From Bog-756 sp035531955 (GTDB lineage Bacteria > Actinomycetota > Acidimicrobiia > Acidimicrobiales > RAAP-2): a stretch of 50,285 bases of DNA. The DNA is taken from positions 1 through 50,285 of the forward strand of contig DATKRZ010000097.1 of NCBI GenBank assembly GCA_035531955.1. The letters run 5' to 3'. Both the position numbers and the translations under genes were made by a program. The notes beneath the pieces are model-generated. The model saw only the letters and a list, made by a program, of their open reading frames with translations, was not told the origin of the DNA and ran no database searches. The stretch's first letter is position 1. Each line of letters begins with the position of its first letter. Of this stretch, positions 40,495-48,624 are shown piece after piece.

Positions 40495-41312
40495 GGCTGG
40501 CGCCCCTCGGCCCGCCGGCGTTCGATGAGGGCGGCGAAGCGTTCCGCCACCTCGTCGTCGGGCACCGGTTCGAAGCCGGCCCCGGTGACGGTGGCCACCA
40601 ACGGATAGATGCCTCGGATCAGGTCGGGCCCACCGGTGGCCGAGTCCTCGTCGGCCGCCTCGTAGAGGGCCTCGATGGCCAGCTCCACCGCATCGTCGCG
40701 CGCCATGCCGACCCGGTACCCGAGCTTGATGGTGGTACGGGCGTCTCGACCGCCGGATCCGGTGGCGTTGTGCTCGGTCTCCTCGTAGTGGCCACCGGTC
40801 ACGTCATAGGTGAAGATGCGACCCGTCTGTCGCGCCAGGTCGTAGCCGGCGAACAACGGGACGACCGCCAGTCCCTGCATGGCCATGGGCAGGTGTTCGC
40901 GCACCATCTGCCCCAATTGGTTGGCCTTGCCCTCGAGGCTCAGGACCACGCCTTCGACCTTCTCGTAGTGCTCCAGCTGGGTCTGGAAGAGCCGGACCAT
41001 CTCGATGGCCGGGCCCGCGGCGCCGGCGATGGCCACCGCCGAATAGCGGTCTGCGGGGAAGACCTTCTCCATGGCCCGGTGGGCGATGGAGTGGCCCTCG
41101 GTGGCCCGGCGGTCGCCGGCCATCACGATCCCCTCGGCGAACCGCAGCGCCACCACCGTGGTCCCGTGCCGGAAGTCGCCTGGGCCACCCCCGGTGGGAG
41201 AGGCGCCGGTGGCAGTGGCCACCATCGGGTGGACCGGGAGCTGGAGCCGTCGGATCAGCCCCGCAAAGTTCGGTCCCGGGTCTTCGGTCGTCGAGAAGAG
41301 CGGTAGCGTCAC
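40491..41312 (-). CDS. prcB: Proteasome beta subunit (with propeptide)
   Basis: 273 aa, ATG 41312, 6 bp after pup. A 50-residue propeptide ends HG and the mature subunit begins T51 in HGTTVVALRFAEGIVMAGD, where Thr1 is the nucleophile exposed by self-cleavage. K33-like lysine lies in AHRAMEKVFPADRYSAVAIA. Other blocks: GAAGPAIEMVRLFQTQLEHY and KLGYRVGMARDDAVELAIEA. It provides the proteolytic sites of the 20S core degrading pupylated proteins. Confidence 0.97.
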   Translation of the reverse strand: MTLPLFSTTEDPGPNFAGLIRRLQLPVHPMVATATGASPTGGGPGDFRHGTTVVALRFAEGIVMAGDRRATEGHSIAHRAMEKVFPADRYSAVAIAGAAGPAIEMVRLFQTQLEHYEKVEGVVLSLEGKANQLGQMVREHLPMAMQGLAVVPLFAGYDLARQTGRIFTYDVTGGHYEETEHNATGSGGRDARTTIKLGYRVGMARDDAVELAIEALYEAADEDSATGGPDLIRGIYPLVATVTGAGFEPVPDDEVAERFAALIERRRAEGRQP

Positions 41313-41317
41313 CGGGC

Positions 41318-41512
41318 CTACTCGCCGCCCTTCTGCACGTAGTTCCGGACGAACTCCTCGGCATTGTCCTCGAGCACCTCGTCGATCTCGTCGAGCAGAT
41401 CGTCGAGCTCGGCCTTCAGCTTGTCGCCGGTCGCCGAAGTGGCCGGCACCTCCTCCACCACCTCGTCGGCCCGCTCGGTCGTGGCCTTCTTCTTCTGTTC
41501 GCGTTCAGCCAT
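41318..41512 (-). CDS. pup: Prokaryotic ubiquitin-like protein Pup, ending Gly-Gly-Glu
   Basis: 64 aa from ATG 41512, matching the standard Pup length; an in-frame TTG three codons upstream (41521) is an alternative. The C-terminal half has KAELDDLLDEIDEVLEDNAE, the helix that binds Arc/Mpa coiled coils, and the tail is FVRNYVQKGGE. Mycobacterial Pup ends GGQ and needs deamidation by Dop; here the final residue is already Glu, so it is ligation-ready as translated. It sits between dop and prcB in the usual order. Confidence 0.96.
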   Translation of the reverse strand: MAEREQKKKATTERADEVVEEVPATSATGDKLKAELDDLLDEIDEVLEDNAEEFVRNYVQKGGE

Positions 41513-41535
41513 CTCGTTCAACCATCCCTACTCTT

Positions 41536-43029
41536 CTAGCTGCTCAGTCGATCCAAAAGCTCGGACGGACCTGCGCACGCCTGCAACAGCTTCTCGACGT
41601 GATCGGCGGTGCCCTTCAGGGGGTCCATCATAGGGACGCGGCGCAACGGGTCGGTGCCGAGGTCGAACACCAGCGAATCCCAATTGGCGGTGACGACCGA
41701 CGAGGGCCATTTCTTGAGGCACTGGCCCCGGAACCAGGCCCGGGTCCCCCGAGGCGGTTCGGTGACGGCCGCGGCCACCGATTCCTCGCTGATCAGTCGC
41801 TCGCTGTCCATCCTGGCGAACAGGGACCGGGACGGCCGCAGGTCGTGGTACTGGAGATCGAGGGCGGCCAGACGGTGATCGTCCCAATCCAATCCGTGCC
41901 GGTCGCGGTAGGCCTCGATCAGTTGGAGCTTCGCCACCCAGTCGAGCTGGCGGGCCAGGGACATCGGATCGCCCTCGAGCCCGTGGAGGACCGTCTCCCA
42001 GCGCTTCAGTACCTCCTCGCCCACCGCCTGGTCACCCATGCAGTCGAGACCTTGGTCGTCCGCGTACTTGCGAGCCAGCGAGAACAGCTCCCACTGGATG
42101 GCGAGGGCGGTGGCGGTCGAGCCGTCCTCCATCAGCAGGGGTCGGGTGAACGTCCGGTCCAGGGCCACGTCGTGCATGGCGCCGACCGGATCGGCCAGGG
42201 CCAGGCTCCGGCTCCCCGAGACGTCGTCCTCGATCATGGCCAGTACCAGCGAGGTGGTCCCGACCTTCAGGAAGGTGGCCACCTCGCAGAGGTTGGCGTC
42301 ACCGACGATGACGTGCAGTCTCCGATACCGGTGGGGATCGGCGTGGGGCTCGTCGCGGGTGTTCACGATGGGGCGCTTCAGCGTGGTCTCCAGGCCCACC
42401 TGCTCCTCGAAGAACTCGGCCCGCTGGGACAGTTGGAAGTCGACCCTGGTCCCGTCGTGGACGGCGGTCTCCGCTCCCACCTTCCCCGCACCGGCGAAGA
42501 TCTGGCGGGTCACGAAGTGGGGGGTCACCCCGGCCACGATCCGGGTGAACGGCGCCGTCCGGTCCATCAGGTAGTTCTCGTGGGCCCCGTAGGAGTTGCC
42601 CTTGCCGTCCGAATTGTTCTTGTAGACGACCAGCCGCGACCCGTCGCCGGCGGCCAGGTCGGCTGCCTCCATCGACCGGGTGAGGATCAGCTCGCCGGCT
42701 CGGTCGTAGCGGACGCATTCGAGTGCGTCGCGGCACTCCGGGGTGGAGAATTCGGGGTGGGCGTGATCGACGTAGAAGCGGGCCCCGTTGGTGAGCACGG
42801 TGTTCACCAGATGGGTCTCGACCTGTGGCGGCATGGAGCCCTCGCGGGCGAAACCACGGGCGTCGTTCCCCGGGGCCTCGTCCTCGAAGTCCCAGCCGGT
42901 CTGCTGGCGCGCCACATCGCGGGCGTACGCGTTGATCAGGACCGATGACGCCGCGATCGGGTTCGGATCGCCATGCAGGACCTGGATGCCGTACTCGGTC
43001 TCGATGCCGCAGACCTTGGGGATGGCCAC
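41536..43029 (-). CDS. dop: Pup deamidase/depupylase Dop
   Basis: 497 aa, ATG 43029. It shows the carboxylate-amine ligase-like fold shared with PafA (IPKVCGIETEYGIQ, FYVDHAHPEFSTPECRDALE with the catalytic Asp, NNSDGKGNSYGAHENYLMDR) plus the Dop-specific loop near residues 45-70 (EDEAPGNDARGFAREGSMPP) that separates it from PafA. FTRIVAGVTPHFVTRQIFAG and QRAEFFEEQVGLETTLKRPI also fit. Since Pup here already ends in Glu, its main task is presumably removal of Pup from substrates. Confidence 0.96.
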   Translation of the reverse strand: MAIPKVCGIETEYGIQVLHGDPNPIAASSVLINAYARDVARQQTGWDFEDEAPGNDARGFAREGSMPPQVETHLVNTVLTNGARFYVDHAHPEFSTPECRDALECVRYDRAGELILTRSMEAADLAAGDGSRLVVYKNNSDGKGNSYGAHENYLMDRTAPFTRIVAGVTPHFVTRQIFAGAGKVGAETAVHDGTRVDFQLSQRAEFFEEQVGLETTLKRPIVNTRDEPHADPHRYRRLHVIVGDANLCEVATFLKVGTTSLVLAMIEDDVSGSRSLALADPVGAMHDVALDRTFTRPLLMEDGSTATALAIQWELFSLARKYADDQGLDCMGDQAVGEEVLKRWETVLHGLEGDPMSLARQLDWVAKLQLIEAYRDRHGLDWDDHRLAALDLQYHDLRPSRSLFARMDSERLISEESVAAAVTEPPRGTRAWFRGQCLKKWPSSVVTANWDSLVFDLGTDPLRRVPMMDPLKGTADHVEKLLQACAGPSELLDRLSS

Positions 43030-43078
43030 GCGTCGACCCTATCCTGGCCGGTGCCCCCACGAGATCGATTCCGGTGGC

Positions 43079-44863
43079 TCAGAGATACTGGCCGGTCCCC
43101 ACCCGCTCGATGGACCGCCCGCCCTTCGTCTCGTCCTGGTCGCTGATAAGGGTCCGGATGTAGACGATCCGTTCGCCCTTCTTGCCGGAGATCTTGGCCC
43201 AGTCGTCCGGGTTGGTGGTGTTGGGCAGGTCCTCGTTCTCCTTGTACTCCTGGCGGATCGACTCGAGCAGGTCGGCGGTGCGGATCCCCCGTGTCTTGTC
43301 GGCGATGGTCCGCTTGATGGCGAGCTTCTTGGCCCGGCGGACGATGTTCTCGATCATCGCGCCCGAGGAGAAGTCCCGGTAGTAGAGGACCTCCTTGTCG
43401 CCGTTCTGATAGGTCACCTCGAGGAAGCGGTTCTCCTCGTCGTTGCGGTACATCTCGCCCACCGTCGACTCGATCATGGCCTGGGTCGCCTTGGCCGGAT
43501 CGCCACCTCCGAGCGTCGCCACCTCGTCGGCGTCGAGGGGAAGGTCGGCGGTGAGGTAGCGGGAGAAGATCTGGGCCGCCGCCTCCTCGTTCGGACGTTC
43601 GATCCGGATCTTCACGTCGAGCCGGCCGGGACGGAGGATGGCCGGATCGATCAGGTCCTCCCGGTTGGATGCGCCGATCACGATCACGTCCTTCAGGGTC
43701 TCCACTCCGTCGATCTCCGCCAACAGCTGCGGCACGATGGTCGACTCCATGTCCGAGCTGATGCCCGTTCCCCGGGTGCGGAACAACGAGTCCATCTCGT
43801 CGAAGAACACGATCACCGGGACGCCCTCTTCCGACTTCTCCCTGGCCCTCTGGAAGACCAGGCGGATCTGCCGCTCGGTCTCACCCACGTACTTGTTGAG
43901 GAGCTCGGGGCCCTTGATGTTGAGGAAGTAGCTCCGGGCATTGGTGTTCCCGGTCACCTCCGCCACCTTCTTGGCCAACGAGTTGGCCACCGCCTTGGCG
44001 ATCAGCGTCTTCCCGCACCCGGGCGGGCCGTAAAGGAGGATGCCCTTCGGAGCGGGAAGCTTGTGCTCGGAGTAGAGCTCCCGATAGAGATAGGGAAGCT
44101 CCACCGCGTCGGTGATCGCCTCGATCTGGTCATCGAGCCCGCCCACATCGGCGTAGGTCACATCAGGGACCTCTTCGAGCACCAGCTCCTCCACCTCGGG
44201 ACGGGCCAACTTCTCTATCAGCAGGCCGGTCCGGGTCTCCATGAGCACGGTGTCGCCGGCGCGGAGCTTGACCCCGATCAGCGCGTCGGAGAGCTCCGCC
44301 ACCCGCTCCTCGTCCGCCCGACCGAAGACCATGGCCCGCCTGCCGTCGTCGAGGATCTCCTTCAGCACCACCACCTCGCCGGAGCCCTCGCCCTCACGGG
44401 CGAGGATCACGTTGAGCGATTCGTTGAGCACCACCTCGTTGCCCCGCTTCAACTCGTCGACCTCGATGTCGGGATGGAGGGACACCCGCATCTTGCGACC
44501 CCCCGAGAAGACGTCGACCGTCCCGTCCTCGTTGGTGCCGAGGAATGTCCCGTACGCCGCCGGCGGCTGGGTCAGCTTCTCGACCTCGTCGCGCAGGTTG
44601 GCCACGTGCTCCTTGGCCGTCTGCAGCGTGAAGGTCAGCTTTTCGTTCTGTGAGATGGCCTGGGCCAGCTGGCCCTTGGTCTCCAGCAGCTTCTCCTCGA
44701 GCGTCTGCACGCGGCGGGGGCTCTCCTGCAGGCGACGGCGGAGCAGGGTGACCTCCTCCTCCGCCTCCTGGGCCCGGAGCCGGAGCGCGGCGAGCTCACC
44801 GTCATCCGCCGGGCCGGTCCGGCGGTCGTCGCCCACGTCTTCGAATTCAGCCGTCGGAATCAC
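43079..44863 (-). CDS. arc: Proteasome-activating AAA ATPase Arc/Mpa
   Basis: 594 aa, GTG 44863. An N-terminal coiled coil (about residues 25-95: EEEVTLLRRRLQESPRRVQT...) that binds Pup leads into two OB-type regions, then the AAA domain with Walker A GPPGCGKTLIAKAV and Walker B VIVFFDEMDSLF, and the arginine-finger region. The C-terminus ends GTGQYL, the Tyr-containing motif that docks on the 20S alpha ring. It unfolds pupylated proteins for the proteasome. It heads the arc-dop-pup-prcB-prcA-pafA series; the 49-bp gap to dop suggests one transcript. Confidence 0.97.
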   Translation of the reverse strand: MIPTAEFEDVGDDRRTGPADDGELAALRLRAQEAEEEVTLLRRRLQESPRRVQTLEEKLLETKGQLAQAISQNEKLTFTLQTAKEHVANLRDEVEKLTQPPAAYGTFLGTNEDGTVDVFSGGRKMRVSLHPDIEVDELKRGNEVVLNESLNVILAREGEGSGEVVVLKEILDDGRRAMVFGRADEERVAELSDALIGVKLRAGDTVLMETRTGLLIEKLARPEVEELVLEEVPDVTYADVGGLDDQIEAITDAVELPYLYRELYSEHKLPAPKGILLYGPPGCGKTLIAKAVANSLAKKVAEVTGNTNARSYFLNIKGPELLNKYVGETERQIRLVFQRAREKSEEGVPVIVFFDEMDSLFRTRGTGISSDMESTIVPQLLAEIDGVETLKDVIVIGASNREDLIDPAILRPGRLDVKIRIERPNEEAAAQIFSRYLTADLPLDADEVATLGGGDPAKATQAMIESTVGEMYRNDEENRFLEVTYQNGDKEVLYYRDFSSGAMIENIVRRAKKLAIKRTIADKTRGIRTADLLESIRQEYKENEDLPNTTNPDDWAKISGKKGERIVYIRTLISDQDETKGGRSIERVGTGQYL

Positions 44864-44947
44864 CCCGTTCGCGTCTGTGCCCTGTCGGCGACCCTACACC
44901 GGCACCCTTCGCGACAAGTCACCGTCGGCGCCGGTTCGAAGCACGAT

Positions 44948-44962
44948 CTGACGGATCGTCAG
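44948..44962. promoter_or_regulatory. Inverted repeat between arc and the ferredoxin gene
   Basis: CTGACGGATCGTCAG has six-base arms CTGACG/CGTCAG around GAT. It is in the 257-bp region shared by divergent arc (minus) and ferredoxin (plus). Size and symmetry suit a TetR-type operator, but no TetR gene is nearby, so the assignment is tentative. A related CTGACGGATGG half-site occurs about 85 bp to the right. Confidence 0.35.
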
Positions 44963-45120
44963 TCCCAGTCGGTACAGTTGGAGGTAGGATCGATGCCAGG
45001 GCGTGGTCCTCTTGACCGACGGTGGCCCCAGCTGTAGGGCGACCTGACGGATGGACCGAGGCGGTCGGCCCGGGGCGAGACGGCCCGGTCCGCCGCAGAA
45101 GCGTAGGAGACACGGAGCTG

Positions 45121-45357
45121 ATGAAGGTCTGGATTGACCAGGATCTCTGTACGGGGGACGGCCTGTGCGAGGAGATCGCGCCCGCCGTGTTCACCCTTCT
45201 CGACGACGGACTGGCCTATGTCAAGGACGGGGCCGACGTCAAGAACGAGCCTGGGGGCTCGGCCGGCATGGCCGCCGTACCCGCCGACCTCGAGGACGCC
45301 GTGGTCGAAGCCTCCGAAGAGTGCCCCGGCGAGTGCATCTTCATCGAACAGAGCTGA
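45121..45357 (+). CDS. 3Fe-4S type ferredoxin
   Basis: 78 aa, ATG 45121. Cys residues lie in DLCTGDGLCEEIAPAVF (C10, C16) and SEECPGECIFIE (C68, C72). The CxxDGxC spacing with Asp instead of the second Cys and the terminal CP are the pattern of actinobacterial 3Fe-4S ferredoxins that supply electrons to cytochromes P450 or other oxygenases. It lies alone on the plus strand within the otherwise minus-strand proteasome region, and its stop directly abuts that of trmI. Confidence 0.88.
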   Translation: MKVWIDQDLCTGDGLCEEIAPAVFTLLDDGLAYVKDGADVKNEPGGSAGMAAVPADLEDAVVEASEECPGECIFIEQS

Positions 45358-46191
45358 TCAGGCCCGGGTCCCGTCCCCGTCGGTGACCGGCGGGCCCGCG
45401 CCCTCCTCCCCGGGCCCGAGGAGCCTGGCCGTGGTGAGGAAGCCGGTGTGGCCGACCATCCGGTGGTCCGGGCGGACCGAGCGGGCCTCGATGTGCCAGG
45501 TCCGGTGCAGCACTTCGAGGGTCGAGGCCATGCCGAACCGGCTGCGCTCCATGGCGCTGCGCAGCTGTGCCGTCTGATTGATCGAGGGAAGGTAGGCGCA
45601 CAGGATGCCGCCCGGCCGCATCGCCTCTTCGGCGTGGGGCAGCACCTGCCACGGCTCGGGCAGGTCGAGCACGACCCGGTCGAGGCCACGGGCCTCGATG
45701 CCCTGGTAGACGTCCCGCAGCTCGACCCGGTACGGGACGTCCCCGCCGAGCAGGGCCTCCACGTTGCCGACGGCCCGGTCGGCGAAGTCCTCACGGAGCT
45801 CGTAGCCCACCACCTCGGCGCCGGCGCGCAGGAGGGCCATCGAGAGGGCCCCTGATCCCACCCCCGCCTCGAGAACCTTCACCCCGGGGGCGATGTCAGC
45901 CTCGATGAGGATCGCACCGAGATCCTTCGGGTAGATGACCTGGGCGCCCCTCGGCATCTTCAACACGGTGTCCGCCAGCGTCGGCCGCACCACCAGGAAG
46001 CGCCGCCCGGTGCTCCCGATGACGGCCGAGCCCTCCGGGGCCCCGATCAGGTCGTCGTGGCCGACGATGCCGACATGGGTGTGGAACGAGCTGCCGCGAC
46101 GCAGGGTGATCAGGTAGCGCCGCTCCTTCGGGTCGATGAGCAGTACCCGGTCGCCGTCCCTCAGGATGCTCCGATCCTCGGAGGGGCCCAC
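45358..46191 (-). CDS. trmI: tRNA (adenine-58-N1)-methyltransferase TrmI
   Basis: 277 aa, GTG 46191, close to the 280 aa of M. tuberculosis TrmI. Conserved parts: VLLIDPKERRYLITLRRGSS, HDDLIGAPEGSAVIGSTGRR, PRGAQVIYPKDLGAILIEAD, motif I VLEAGVGSGALSMALLRAG and motif IV LDLPEPWQVLPHAEEAMRPG. It makes m1A58 in the T-loop of tRNAs. Association with the proteasome genes is conserved in actinobacteria. The upstream small membrane protein gene ends 5 bp before it. Confidence 0.95.
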   Translation of the reverse strand: MGPSEDRSILRDGDRVLLIDPKERRYLITLRRGSSFHTHVGIVGHDDLIGAPEGSAVIGSTGRRFLVVRPTLADTVLKMPRGAQVIYPKDLGAILIEADIAPGVKVLEAGVGSGALSMALLRAGAEVVGYELREDFADRAVGNVEALLGGDVPYRVELRDVYQGIEARGLDRVVLDLPEPWQVLPHAEEAMRPGGILCAYLPSINQTAQLRSAMERSRFGMASTLEVLHRTWHIEARSVRPDHRMVGHTGFLTTARLLGPGEEGAGPPVTDGDGTRA

Positions 46192-46196
46192 GGCGC

Positions 46197-46400
46197 TCAG
46201 CTGCTGGTGGGGGCGGGCTTCGAGGTCTCGACGATCAGACGCTCGCCCGGCTTCAGCCGGGTGCGGTAGACCACGTCGTTCTGATTGCGGGCCCGGTTGA
46301 TCATCCACACCGCGGCACCGACCACCAGCCAGGCGGTGTGATATCCCCGCAGTCCCCGGCCGAACGCCTTCACCTGGATGTACCGCAACAGGGTGTCCAT
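46197..46400 (-). CDS. Small single-span membrane protein upstream of trmI
   Basis: 67 aa, ATG 46400. A basic N-terminus (YIQVKAFGRGLRGYH) precedes a hydrophobic segment (TAWLVVGAAVWMINRARN) and a soluble tail DVVYRTRLKPGERLIVETSK. I recognise no named family but the gene is clearly coding by context: it is 4 bp after the previous gene and 5 bp before trmI. Probably co-translated. Function unknown. Confidence 0.7.
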   Translation of the reverse strand: MDTLLRYIQVKAFGRGLRGYHTAWLVVGAAVWMINRARNQNDVVYRTRLKPGERLIVETSKPAPTSS

Positions 46401-46404
46401 GGCC

Positions 46405-46617
46405 CTAGATCCGCCGCACCTCGACGACGGCCGACTTGCGTCGTCCGCTCCGCCGGCCGATCAGGAACACCGCAGCCACCAGGAGCACCACCGCGGCCAG
46501 CCCGGCCGTGACCACCTGCGAGCGGGTCGACTCCACCTCGTCGGACACGTCCCCGGTCAGCTCGCGGAACTTCGCCTCGATCTGGTCACGGGTGATCCGT
46601 TCGGTTGCCGGGCTCAT
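46405..46617 (-). CDS. Small membrane protein with amphipathic N-terminal helix
   Basis: 70 aa, ATG 46617 overlapping the stop of the holin-like gene (ATGA) and preceded by AGGAGGAG. N-terminal ITRDQIEAKFRELTGDVSDE is helical and charged, followed by one membrane helix (VVTAGLAAVVLLVAAVFLIG) and a basic end RRSGRRKSAVVEVRRI. It resembles DUF3618-like short proteins often found next to holin-X genes in actinobacteria, though the match is loose. Function unknown. Confidence 0.7.
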   Translation of the reverse strand: MSPATERITRDQIEAKFRELTGDVSDEVESTRSQVVTAGLAAVVLLVAAVFLIGRRSGRRKSAVVEVRRI

Positions 46618-46979
46618 GTGGTCTCCTCCTTCGGGTTGGCGGCACTCCTTCGCTGGCCCCGGCTCACCGCCCGGACAGCGGTGGCGGCCACCGCCACCAC
46701 GGCCACCGTGCAGATCAGATAGGGGGCCCAGGACCAATTGCCGTCGAAGGTGCTTCCGGTCTCGCCCTGGAGCAGGCGGAGGAAGGCCACCGACAAGATG
46801 ACCAGGCCGATGGCCATTGCCACCGAACCGGCCACACCGAAGAGCATGAACCGGCCCAGCCCCTTCAGTGGCTCGAGGGTCTCCTGCTTGACGTAGTCGA
46901 CGACCAGCTGGAGCGCCTCGCGCCCTTCCGACCGGAGCGCGCCCAACCCCTTGCCTCTGTCACCTCGACCTCGGGCCAC
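46614..46979 (-). CDS. Phage-holin-like membrane protein (actinobacterial holin-X/DUF1469 type)
   Basis: 121 aa, GTG 46979 preceded by GAGGAGG. REALQLVVDYVKQETLEPLK leads into two membrane helices (FMLFGVAGSVAMAIGLVILS and APYLICTVAVVAVAATAVRA) with a short loop containing GSTFDGNWSW between them. This is the layout of actinobacterial holin-X (PF07332), a housekeeping family despite the phage name. First gene in the four-gene set leading to trmI. Confidence 0.8.
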   Translation of the reverse strand: MARGRGDRGKGLGALRSEGREALQLVVDYVKQETLEPLKGLGRFMLFGVAGSVAMAIGLVILSVAFLRLLQGETGSTFDGNWSWAPYLICTVAVVAVAATAVRAVSRGQRRSAANPKEETT

Positions 46980-47175
46980 GGTCCTCCTCGCTCTCCTTGG
47001 AGGCCGCGGCACCAGCCTGCCTCTCCCCCGCAACCGGCTCGTTGCTGGCCACAACTATACGCAGGGCATGCCGCCCTCCGGCCCGGACGCCCTTCACACC
47101 CGCCGGACGCCTGTTCACCCGGCGCCCGGTCCACGGGCGCCCACCCGCTCGCCGACCCAGCGTCCGCCCGGCCGG

Positions 47176-47200
47176 CTGTTCACTCCCTGGGAGTGAACAG
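47176..47200 (-). terminator. 12-bp-arm palindrome across the stop codon of the thioesterase gene
   Basis: CTGTTCACTCCC (47176-47187) and GGGAGTGAACAG (47189-47200) are perfectly complementary with one base between them. In RNA this would fold as a stem with a short loop. It includes the thioesterase stop (47180-47182) and its last codons, so it is placed to terminate that transcript. Confidence 0.6.
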
Positions 47201-47593
47201 ATAGGTCGAACTGGCCCTGGCCACGATCGTCCCCCGGTCGTCGACCACCTCGGCCTCGGCGAAGGCGACCCGGGCGCCGCCCGAGACGACCGAGGCGGTG
47301 CACTCGAGCAGCGCGCCCACACGCACCGGGGCCAGGAAACTGGTCTTCATCTCGACATTGGACGAGAACACCGCTCGCCCCGCGTCCCGGGCGAAGGTGA
47401 CGGTGGCCGACCCCATGGCCGAGTCGGCCATGGCGCCGATGAACCCGCCCTGGACGATGCCGGCGGGATTGGCAAAGCGCTCGTCGGCCCGCATCCGCCA
47501 CACCGTCCGACCCGGGGTGGATTTGTCCGCGCAGGTCATTCCCAGGGTCAATTCGCAATTGGAGGGGACTTGGATCCGCAGATCAGGCACCAT
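47180..47593 (-). CDS. PaaI-family hotdog thioesterase
   Basis: 137 aa, ATG 47593. The central helix motif ANPAGIVQGGFIGAMADSAM is the PaaI/4HBT signature (N...G...HGG-type, here with Q for H), followed by SSNVEMKTSFLAPVRVGALL and VVDDRGTIVARASSTYLF. Such proteins hydrolyse acyl-CoA thioesters in the cytoplasm. The histidine-to-glutamine change at the HGG site is worth noting, though it occurs in other members. It is divergent from the cupin gene with only 39 bp between. Confidence 0.87.
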   Translation of the reverse strand: MVPDLRIQVPSNCELTLGMTCADKSTPGRTVWRMRADERFANPAGIVQGGFIGAMADSAMGSATVTFARDAGRAVFSSNVEMKTSFLAPVRVGALLECTASVVSGGARVAFAEAEVVDDRGTIVARASSTYLFTPRE

Positions 47594-47632
47594 GTGACGC
47601 TACCTCCCCGCCGCTCGTCGATACTGGAGGGG

Positions 47633-48619
47633 ATGCCCAATCGCCCCTCGGCACCCGATGGCCCGACCGTGCTGGTGGGCGAGGCCGTCGAGGACTGGAC
47701 AGGGGATGCGGTCTTCTACGAGTACTCGGTGGCGGTGGATCCCATCGGGTCCGGTGCGATCAGCCGGGTCCCGGTCCGCAGCTTCCCGCCCGGTCTCCAC
47801 GACGTCGGACCCTCCGGGATCATCCCCCTCGACCTCTCTGCCGACCTCGGCGTCGCCTATCCGGCCACCAGCCCCGGACTCCTGGCCTCGTTCGTGGTGA
47901 TCGATCCCGGCGAGCAGGTGACCACCCGGCCCGAGGCCACCAGCGAGCTCTACTACTGCCTGCGCGGCGAGGGCCACAGCGACTTCCTGCGTCCGGGCAC
48001 CCGAGGCCGCATCGAATGGGGCCCTGGCGACTTCCTCACCCTGCCCGCCGGTTGCACCACCGGCCATGCGGCCCACGGATCGCGCGCCCTGCTGTACCGG
48101 GTCACCGATGCGCCGCTACTCCACTACCTCGGCGCCGTCCCCGAACGGGGCCGGTTCGAGCCCACCCGCTTCGACGGGGCAGAGGCAAAGGAGCGGTTGG
48201 CCGAGGTCGAGCGGGATCCCGCCGCCTCGGCCCGCAACCGGGTGAGCGTGCTCCTCGGAAACAGGGCCACCCCCCAGACCCTGACCGTCACCCACACGCT
48301 TTGGGCCATGCTCGGGGTGCTTCCGGCCGGGCGGGTCCAGCGGCCCCATCGCCATCAGAGCGTCGCCCTCGACCTCATCTGCGAGTGCTCCCCCGGGTGC
48401 TACTCGCTGATCGGCGCCCACGTCGGTGCCGACGGCGCCATCCTCGATCCGGTGCGGGTCGAATGGGAGCCGGCCGGCGCCTTCGTGACTCCGCCCGGCC
48501 TCTGGCACAGCCACCACAACGAGTCCGGGCGGGCGGCCTACCTGGTCCCCGTCCAGGACGCCGGCCTCCACACCTATCTCCGATCCCTCGACATCCGCTT
48601 CGTGCCGGCGGACGACTGA
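47633..48619 (+). CDS. Bicupin protein, gentisate-dioxygenase-like
   Basis: 328 aa, ATG 47633 with GGAGG just upstream. First cupin about residues 85-155 (FVVIDPGEQVTTRPEATSEL, YYCLRGEGHSDF, WGPGDFLTLPAG); second about 225-310 with metal-type histidines in QRPHRHQSVALDLI and WHSHHNESGRAAYLV. The first cupin lacks the usual HxH pair, while the second keeps it, as in gentisate 1,2-dioxygenase-like bicupins where only one barrel binds iron. Substrate unknown. Six bp before the FIST gene and probably co-transcribed. Confidence 0.82.
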   Translation: MPNRPSAPDGPTVLVGEAVEDWTGDAVFYEYSVAVDPIGSGAISRVPVRSFPPGLHDVGPSGIIPLDLSADLGVAYPATSPGLLASFVVIDPGEQVTTRPEATSELYYCLRGEGHSDFLRPGTRGRIEWGPGDFLTLPAGCTTGHAAHGSRALLYRVTDAPLLHYLGAVPERGRFEPTRFDGAEAKERLAEVERDPAASARNRVSVLLGNRATPQTLTVTHTLWAMLGVLPAGRVQRPHRHQSVALDLICECSPGCYSLIGAHVGADGAILDPVRVEWEPAGAFVTPPGLWHSHHNESGRAAYLVPVQDAGLHTYLRSLDIRFVPADD

Positions 48620-48624
48620 GCGCC

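Noticed and set aside
41071..42948. 625-codon open frame on the plus strand opposite dop and prcB
   Set aside because: It is a mirror of high-GC coding DNA; the minus strand encodes unmistakable Dop, Pup and PrcB, and the plus-strand product is compositionally biased (Gly/Val/Asp) with no domain.
42788..44653. 621-codon open frame on the plus strand opposite arc
   Set aside because: Antisense of a well-conserved AAA ATPase gene; no start signal and no recognisable domain.
46614..46979. Prophage lysis gene
   Set aside because: Although holin-like, it has no phage neighbours and sits in a conserved housekeeping locus; actinobacterial holin-X proteins are widespread chromosomal genes.
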